Shown here: piece after piece, positions 56,510-64,000 of the stretch
Layout: each line of letters starts with the position of its first letter
Position numbering within the stretch: the stretch's first letter is position 1
Assembly (NCBI RefSeq): GCF_018991925.1
Contig: NW_024735554.1
Coordinates: forward strand, 354,709 to 418,708
Length of the DNA: 64,000 nt
From: Homarus americanus
Lineage: Eukaryota; Arthropoda; Malacostraca; Decapoda; Nephropidae
Direction: 5' to 3'
Translations under genes and position numbers: made by a program
Notes under the pieces: model-generated
Seen by the model: the letters and a program-made list of their open reading frames with translations, nothing else
What the model was told of the DNA's origin: nothing
Databases searched by the model: none

Positions 56510-59500
56510 TCAAATTGCGACTGCTCTAGCATTAGACCGACCCTCTGGGAGTGATGCACAGTTTATCCACTTGTTCTTCTTAGGGTCGAAATACTCCATA
56601 TTAGTGATAGATACCTAAAAAAAACAAAAAACAAAAAAAAATACTTTAAGGTTAAAACTTTGGATTTGTATATCACATTTTCTTTAATCATTCTGTTTTC
56701 GTTCTTCCTTACCTTTTTACGGTTACCGCCTATGACATATAACAGAAAATTTGTGGCAACAACTGTTGAGATACTTCGACCAAAATTCATTGATGAACAC
56801 TTAAACCATTTGTTCTGTGGGAAAGTAAAAGAAGAAAGGTAAAAAGAAGGGGGGGGGAGGGAGGGGGGAGGGAGGTTATACAATTTTTTACTCCCTTTTC
56901 ACTACAGTATTACAAAAATTCTTCCACATCCTAGCTACAATATTGTAAATCAAATCTTGTTGTATAATAATAAGAATTCATAAGCACTGCACTGGTAAAT
57001 ATTCCTGCACTGGTAAATATTCAAATCTTGTATATAATAATAAGAATTCATAAGCATTGCACTGGTAAATAATCTTACCTGTTCAAAAGAATATCTTTCC
57101 ATTGATTTTTCCTCATAGTTGTCATCTACTACGTACAAAAAGTTATCCAAAACTGCAACACCTATCTTCTTATGTGGTGGACCTAGCATTGGTGCTAGAT
57201 TCTTCCACTCCCCAGTCACAGGATTGTATGAGAGAAGATCATGCAGGGGGGTGAGATTAAATCCACCAACAATGTAAATAAGACCTCGATGTTCTACTAT
57301 ACCTATGCTGTAAAAGAAAATAAAAAAAGAGAAAAGAAAAACAGTGCTACATTTTCTCATTATCAGTAAAGTTCACACTATCAGTAAATGTTGATTTTTA
57401 ATATTACAATTGTACTTACTTGGCTTTAGCTCTTGGCATATTTTCTAATAATCTCCAATCATCTGCAATAGGGTCATATCTTTCAATACTTTTTTCGACG
57501 ACCGATCCCGTCCAACCACCGAAGGCATAGAGGTAACCTCCATGAGCACATAATCCAAAATCACACCGTGGGGTTACCATAGAAGATATTCCAGTCCAAT
57601 CATCTTCCTGTGGATCATAAACTTCACCATTTCCATTTACAAAAAGATCCTTTCTAACCCCTCCAACAACGAAAATTTTCCCATGTAATACTGCTACTCC
57701 TGGCCCACTTCTCTCAATTTTCATAGGGCAAACTTTTTGCCATTTCTGCCTAAAGGTATCAAAACATTCGACACTTTTAAATGCATACTCCACTGATCTC
57801 CATCCACCTATGACATAAATTTTCTTTCGAAGACAAATTCTTGGCTGGATATACGAGGCTTCCCTTTGGTCCAAAAAATTTGTCCGCTGCTGTTTAAGGA
57901 TAACCTTTAGATTGATATCAGAGCACTCATTAATTGATTTTTCTATTAGTTTACTTGAAATTAAAGCCAATTTCACTCGTTTCAAAATGTCACAAATCCA
58001 ACAATGTCTATTAGTTATATCTTGTGTAATCCATCTGATGGCAGCAGAGAATACCTGCAATACAATAAAAAGAAGAAAGAAAGAAAGAAAAGATAAATTT
58101 TATTGTTTTTTTTATATAAAAGTTAGTCATTTGGTAAACTTTCAAGTTAAGTATAATAAATAAAAAAAATATTTAAATATTTACCTGAAACTCAGAGTCA
58201 ATATGAAGATACTCTGACTCAAAAAAATACAGTAGAATTTCTTTTGGAATCTCAAGAAACTCTTGCTCCATTGTCACTTCTACGAAATTGGAGAAGATGA
58301 AATCCCCCGAAGAATGCAGCAACCTTACTAAATTATGGGCCTCAGCAAACCTGTTTTTTAAAAAAATAAATAAATATGGAATTAGTTACGTATAGGTGCA
58401 GATAAAAATACATATTATATAAACAGTTTGAAAATAATTAATTATTATACTGTACGTATCGGTAAATTCCCAAAGCATTAGATGGATGAAGTTCGCTCTT
58501 GAGAAAGTCTGTACAAACAAGTACAGAACGGGGTATTATCAGCATGTTTGCAGCCGCAATTAACTCCTGTGCGTTTTCCACTGTTATCTTGATGTTTCCT
58601 AAAGATTTAAAAAAAAAAAAAAAGTTTCATTCATTTATTAATTATTTACAACAAATAAAAACTATTTTTTCATTTTACATATAGCACCTAAAAGGTTTTC
58701 CCTTACCAGTATATATGAAGTCGATGAGCAGTTTTAATATAATGGGTTTCATAAACTTCATTTCTATTGACTGTGTTGTTTTCTCAGCTAATCCACACGT
58801 AAACATTGTCTTAAAATATTTGCTTCCCGCCGACAGTATTACACGGTGAGCCTGTGGAATAAAATGTAATCCCATCAGATTTTTTTTTTTTTTTTTATAA
58901 GATTTGTCCCCGAGGGGGACTAGTTTATTGGGCACACCCTTCAAGTTCGTTCGTTCGAAGTTACATAAAAGTGAGAGAATTATAGACAACAAAATCAAAC
59001 CACTGCTAGGAAGCAAGCCCAAATGAAACCACTGCTAGGAAGCAAGCCCAAATCAAACCACTGCTAGGAAGCAATCCCAAATTAAACCACTGCTAGGAAA
59101 GATTGATTCTCTCGTGCGAAGAAAGTTGGATAAGCAGCTCTTTATTTGTGTCGGGGGAGAAGGGAAGTTGGGGGAATAAGGAAATTTCTTCCACTGCACT
59201 GGTCCGGTCCTATTCGGTATCATACTCGGATAGACTTTGTTAACCATGTTCCACTTACTTCTCCTGGGCGGTAATAAGGGTGGCGGAGGGTGAGTGTGGG
59301 CGGTGTAGTTAAATTTCCCTCCCCCGATATGGATGCAAATGGTGGGTGGGTGATGGAGGGCAGGCAGAGAAAGATGTGTAGGTAGGAGGTAAATGTTTCT
59401 TCACTCACAGGTAAATGTTTCACTCACTCACCTTCACAACTGATCCATCAGCTAATAATATTTCTACATCACATAACTCTTGTGACTGCCAGAGGAAATG

Positions 59501-59641
59501 TATGTCGTCTAGCAGGTAGTTAGGATAAGATGTACATTCCTCCTCCTCCTCCTCCTCCTCCTCCTCCTCCTCTTTCTCCTCCTCCTCCTCCTCCTCCTCA
59601 TGATGGGAGAGCTCCACACGTGCAGCCTCTATCTTCAGATA
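56510..59641 (-). pseudogene. KLHL-type copy K5, start codon and splice donor altered
   Basis: The exons are about 59637-59432, 58851-58707, 58598-58460, 58350-58185, 58054-57420, 57307-57079, 56814-56713 and 56614-56510. Every exon is open and phases agree, giving a BTB-BACK-kelch reading with GG and Y..W kelch residues throughout (IYVIGGWRS, IFVVGGVRK, LYAFGGWTG, LLYVIGGNR). Two point changes matter. The expected ATG of exon 1 is ATA (about 59631-59633), with no other in-frame ATG in exon 1, and the exon 3 donor reads AT instead of GT (58458-58459). Both are single transitions. It is either newly dead or rescued by an upstream exon and alternative splice site. Confidence 0.7.
59525..59603 (-). 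repeat. GAG/GGA microsatellite encoding the exon 1 Glu run
   Basis: CTC/CTT triplets on plus encode a Glu tract in K5 exon 1 of about 20 residues with a Lys interruption. The same tract is about 14 residues in K1, about 11 in K3, shorter in K2, and absent in K6. Confidence 0.85.
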
Positions 59642-59997
59642 CTAATGTAAGACTAACCAGTTGTCAGTTTTGTTTTTAGTGGTGTAGTGATATCTGGTAA
59701 TACCCGTGGTGGTTGTGGTGGTGGTGGTGGTGGTGGTGGTGATTCTTCCGTTGCTTCTTCAAACAGTAACAAAACTATAAACTACAGCCAGCAACGGAAG
59801 TATTTTTTATTTTATTTTAAGTGTGTGTGTGTTGAAGAGAGATGAGAGGAGGATGAAGAGGACTTTAAAGTTTCTCGTTGGATATTCTTGAGCTTGTGTT
59901 TATTTTGGGTGTTTTGTATTTGTAATGGACTTGTTAGGTTAGTTGAGTGCCCATTAAAACTGGGGCCCATTTAAAAAAAAAAAAAAAAATATACACT

Positions 59998-60707
59998 TCT
60001 TTACTCTAGCATCAGACAGTTCCTCAGGGGTGTACAGTTTCTCCACTTGTTATCCGGATGGATCAAAATACTCCACATGACAATTTTTTACTCCCTTTTC
60101 ACATACACATGAAGCAAAGTTTTGCTGTAACGTATAGTGGGGTAATTAATATAAGCAACCTTCGCTATCACCAGTTGCGTCACAGCAGCTCAAAGAAAAC
60201 TTTTGAATTAATGTTTTGGATGCCTTTCGGCAGACTTTTTTTTAAGCTACACACTCATCCTAACTAATCTTAGCCGGTTAGACAGCTTTGGTCAGCTCTT
60301 TATTCAGTATTCAGCAAATGTGAAATTAAACAATTATAAGGATACTTTCAAATTTCATGTTAGGTAAGTTAAAAAGATAGAAATCAAGCTTTTTTTTTAT
60401 TTTAAATGGATTATATATGAAGATAATGTCAGTCTTGAGGAAGGTTTCTTTTCAAGCCCCCTGATCCTTTGTCACTTCTACGAAATTGGACAAGTTCGCT
60501 TCCCGCCGACAGTATTACACGGTGAGCCTGTGGAATAAAATGTCACATCAGATTTTTGTGGATTTGTCCCTGGGATGGTGGTGGCAGTCTTCCATAAGTG
60601 AGGCAGCTGATGTGATTGTATGCAGTAAATATATTTCTCACTCACCTTCACAACTGATCCATCAGCTGATGATATTTCTACATCAGCAGGTAGTTCAGAT
60701 AAGATTG
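59998..60707 (-). pseudogene. Kelch relic P6 (pieces of exons 8, 2, 1)
   Basis: An exon 8-like piece (about 59998-60075), a short exon 2 end (about 60528-60496) and an exon 1 stub (about 60700-60647) remain. It resembles P1 with further internal deletion. Confidence 0.65.
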
Positions 60708-63248
60708 TCAAATTGAAACTGCTCTAGCATCAATCCGACCCTCAGGAAGTGATGTACAGTTTATCCACCTATTATTCTTAGGGTCGAAATACTCCACATT
60801 AGCGGCAAATATCTAAAAAAAAAAAAAAAATAGTTTAGGTTAAAACTTGGGATTATAAAGATTATTAATATATATTATCAGTTTTCATTAATTATTCTTT
60901 TCAGTCTTCCTTACCAGTCCATCAACATCATTTCTACTGTCACCGCCTATGAAATATAACAGAGAATTTGTAGCAACAATTGCTGGGTAATTTAGACCGG
61001 AATACATTGATGAACACTTAAACCATTTGTTCTGTGGGAAAGTAAAAGAAAAAAGGTAAAAGGAAGGGAGGGAGGTTATACAATTATTTACCAACAGTAT
61101 TACAAATATTCTTCACATCCTGGCTACAATATAATAATAATTCATAAGCACTCCTCCACTGTAAATAATCTTACCTGTTCAAAAGAATATCTTTCCATTT
61201 CCTCCAACTCAATACCACCTACTACGTACAGAAAGTTATTCAAAACTGCAACACGTATCGTGTAAGGTAGTGGACCTAGTATTGGTGCTAGATTCTTCCA
61301 CTCCCCAGTCACAGGATTGTATGAGAGAAGATCACGCAGGGCGTTGTCAGTGTCCGTATATCCACCCATAATGTAAATAAGACCTCGATGTTCTACTATA
61401 CCCATTCTGTAAAAGAAAAGAAAAGGAGAAAAAGAAAAAAAAACAGTACAGGCCACTGCTACATTTTCTCATTATCAGTTACTATCAGTCAGTAAACCCA
61501 ATTTGAAAATGGTTGATTTTTAACATTACAATTGTACTTACTTTTTTCTAGCTTCTAGCATATTTGACTTTAATAATCTCCACTCATCTGTAATAGGGTC
61601 ATATCTTTCAATACTTTTTTCGACAACCGATCCCGTCCAACCACCGAAGGCATAGAGGTAACCTCCATGAGCGCATAATCCAAAATCACATCGTGGGGTA
61701 ACCATAGAAGATATCCCAGTCCAATTATCTTCCTGTGGATTATAAACTTCGCCAACCGCCAAAATCGGAGAGGTATCTCCTCTCCAACCCCTCCAACAAC
61801 GAAAATTTTCCATGTAAGACTGCTATTTCTGGCCAAATTCTTATATTTTTCATGGGGCAAACTTTCTGCCATTCCTTCCTAAAGGTATCAAAACATTCGA
61901 CACTTTTAAACATATATTCCTCTGATCTATTCCATAATCTAATGAGTTCGTTCTTTGATCCACCTATGACATAAATTTTCTTTCGAGTACAAATTCTTGG
62001 CTGGACATACAAGGCTTCCTCTTTAGCCAAGTTTGTCTGCTGTTTAAGGTTAACCTTCAATCTGATATCAGAGCACTCATTAATTGATTTTTCTATTAGT
62101 TTACTTGAAATTAAAGACAATTTCACTCGTTTTAAAATGTCAAGAATCCAACAAAGTCTATCAGTTATTTCTTGTGTAATCCATCTGATGGCAGCAGAGA
62201 ATACCTGCAATATAACAAAAGAAAAAGAAAGTGAGCTGCAATAAATCCCCCCCCAAAAAAAAAGATTTTTTTGATAAATAAATATTAAATAAAAAGAAAA
62301 ATATTTAATATTTACCTGAAACTCAGAGTCAATATGAAGATACTCTGACTCCAAAAAATACAGTAGAGTTTCTTTAGGAATCTCAAGAAACTCTTGCTCC
62401 ATTGTTACTTCTACGAAATTGGAGAAGATGAAGTCCCGCAAACCATTCAACAAGCTTACTAAATAATGGGCCTCAGCAAACCTGTTTAAAAAAAAAAAAA
62501 AATTAATGGATTTATTCCTAATGGATTTATTTATTGTACGTACGTATAGGTAACATAATCAACTGAACTGAATCATCAAATCAAACCGTACCTGTAAATT
62601 CCTAAAGCATTGGATGGATGAAGTTCACTCTTAAGAAAGTCTGTACAAACACGTACAGCATGGTGAATTTCAAGTATGTTTGCAGCCACAATTAACTCTT
62701 GAACGTTTTCCACTGTTACCTCGATGTTTTCTAAAGATTAAAAAAAAAAAAGTCAATCAACAAAATAAAAAATATAGTTTTTACTTTTACATTAGCACTC
62801 ATTTTCTATTAACTTTTAAAAAGATTTTCTTTATCCTTACCAGTATATATAAATCCGATGAGCTGTTTTAATATATTAAATTTCATAGACTTCATTTCTA
62901 TTGAAGAAGACTGTGTTGTTTCCTCACTTAATCCACATGTAAACATTGTCTTAAAATAATTACTTCCCGCCGAGAGTATTACACGGTGAGCCTGAAATAA
63001 TAAAAATAGTTGTTGTGTTAAGTATACATATACAGACAGGACAGACGACATTTTTTACAGTTATTTCAGACAATAAATACAAAAAAAGTTACAAAATAAT
63101 GTTTTCTCACCTTCACAATTGATCCATCAACTAATATTTCTACATCACAAAACTTTTGTAACTGCCAGAGTGAATGTAAGTTCTCTAGCAGGTTAGATTT
63201 ACATTCCCCCTCCCCATGATCCGAGAACTCCACACTTGCTGCCGCCAT
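60708..63248 (-). pseudogene. KLHL-type copy K6, frame lesions in exon 5
   Basis: The exons are 63248-63111, 62991-62841, 62730-62592, 62481-62316, 62204-61542, 61406-61175, 61031-60915 and 60812-60708. The start is ATG 63246-63248 (MAAASVEFSDHGEGE), without the Glu run. Exon 2 has two extra Ser codons (QSSSIEM) shared with the divergent neighbour K7. All splice sites are canonical. In exon 5 one base is missing in HGKIFVVGG (near 61810) and a second indel follows about 30 bases later, so three frames are used in succession and frame is not restored. It is the earliest-branching copy by exon 1-2 sequence. Confidence 0.7.
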
Positions 63249-63399
63249 CCTCAATGTAATACTATCCATCCAGAGTTGAGTTGTCTGGTGGTGGGTGGTG
63301 ATATCTGGTAATTTTTAGCTGAGATGTAGTATATATATTGAGAAAACTTTATAATTGGGGTACCGAGTAGTCACAGGTATATTAGGTCTTTTATATGAA
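63249..63399. promoter_or_regulatory. Head-to-head intergenic region (bidirectional promoter candidate)
   Basis: Only 151 bases separate the start codons of K6 (minus) and K7 (plus). The space contains GGTGGTGGG repeats and a TATATATA stretch near 63331-63338. A shared promoter is inferred from spacing only. Confidence 0.4.
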
Positions 63400-64000
63400 A
63401 TGGCGGCATGTGTGGAGCTCTCTTATCCGAACGACTTCCTAGAGGTGGAGCTCTCTTATCCGAATGACTTGCTAGAGAACTTACATTCACTCTGGCAGAA
63501 ACAACAGTTCTGTGATGTAGAAATATCATCAGCTGATGGATCAATTGTGAAGGTAAGAACATTATTTATTTGCTGGTATATTAAGTTGTTTTAACTAGCT
63601 TTGTCTGAAATGAATGAAAAAGATGAAGAAGATTTTTATATACTGTATACAATAAACGTTTTATTCCAGGCTCATCGTGTAATACTCTCGGCGGGAAGTG
63701 AATATTTTAAGGACATGTTTACTGGTGGATTAGCTGAGGAAACAATACAGTCTTCTTCAATAGAAATGAAGTTTATGAAATCCAATATATTAATTCGGAT
63801 CATTGGATTCATGTATACTGGTAAGATAAAAGGAAAAACACATGTTTCATATATGTTAAAAACACATGTTTTTCATATTGCTATATGTAAAACGGTATTT
63901 TTATTTTATTAATTATTATGAAAAATTTATTTTAAATCTTTAGGAAACATTGAGATAACAACGGAAAATGCTCAAGAGTTAATAGTTGCTGCAAACATGC
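63400..64000 (+). CDS. KLHL-type copy K7, partial at window edge
   Basis: This is the only plus-strand member. Exon 1 is 63400-63552 (MAACVELSYPND... CDVEISSADGSIVK), exon 2 is 63670-63820 (AHRVILSAGSEYFKDMFTGGLAEETIQSSSIEM) and exon 3 begins at 63944 (GNIEITTENAQELIVAANM), running off the window. Introns are GT-AG with the same phases as K1. Exon 1 has a perfect-frame tandem duplication (VELSYPNDFLE then VELSYPNDLLE). Exon 2 shares QSSSIEM with K6. No lesion is seen in the visible part. Confidence 0.75.

Noticed and set aside
1..64000. CRISPR arrays, tRNA or rRNA genes
   Set aside because: No regular repeat-spacer structure and no cloverleaf or rRNA core segments were seen. The regular repeats present are satellites without unique spacers.

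Overview
The window reads as one assembled scaffold segment from an arthropod nuclear genome, most likely a decapod crustacean. That host call is an inference from spliced BTB-kelch and C2H2/FLYWCH genes, abundant AC/GT and GGA-type microsatellites, and an adjacent degraded block of large-dsDNA-virus genes. Two runs of N (28951-29050 and 41852-41951) are scaffold gaps.

Positions 1-16050 are very AT-rich and packed with intronless, short-spaced genes on both strands. The recognisable ones are an Erv/ALR-type sulfhydryl oxidase, a secreted or membrane Cys-rich protein resembling the per os infectivity factor (PIF-1) family, and a protein with HAD-type phosphatase motifs resembling baculovirus 38K. 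This set points to Naldaviricetes (nimavirus, nudivirus or baculovirus relatives). A 32-bp repeat array with inverted arms at 321-682 looks like a viral homologous region. At least six genes carry nonsense codons or homopolymer frameshifts, and a repeat also found in host kelch introns sits at about 3050-3165. The block is therefore best read as an endogenised, decaying viral fragment.

Positions 16050-18650 are almost entirely tandem repeats. Positions 18671-21750 hold three tandem, related minus-strand zinc-finger genes: a broken C2H2 gene, a coiled-coil plus FLYWCH gene, and a C2H2 plus FLYWCH gene. Positions 22149-23159 hold a short BTB-BACK gene with no kelch part. Positions 23743-27332 hold three to four tandem copies of a small two-membrane-segment protein with a C-terminal PPxY tail, followed by a small FADK-repeat membrane protein.

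From 29.05 kb to the end the window is a tandem array of eight-exon BTB-BACK-kelch (KLHL-type) genes, nearly all on the minus strand. One copy (29636-32505, 590 aa) is fully intact in my exon-by-exon reading. The others carry specific lesions: lost start codon, altered splice sites, small deletions. Exon relics lie between the full copies. The last copy (63400 to the edge) is on the plus strand, head-to-head with its neighbour. Positions 41952 to about 54850 repeat the array with dense random indels in exons, introns and spacers alike, which looks like unpolished sequence or a false duplication rather than biology.
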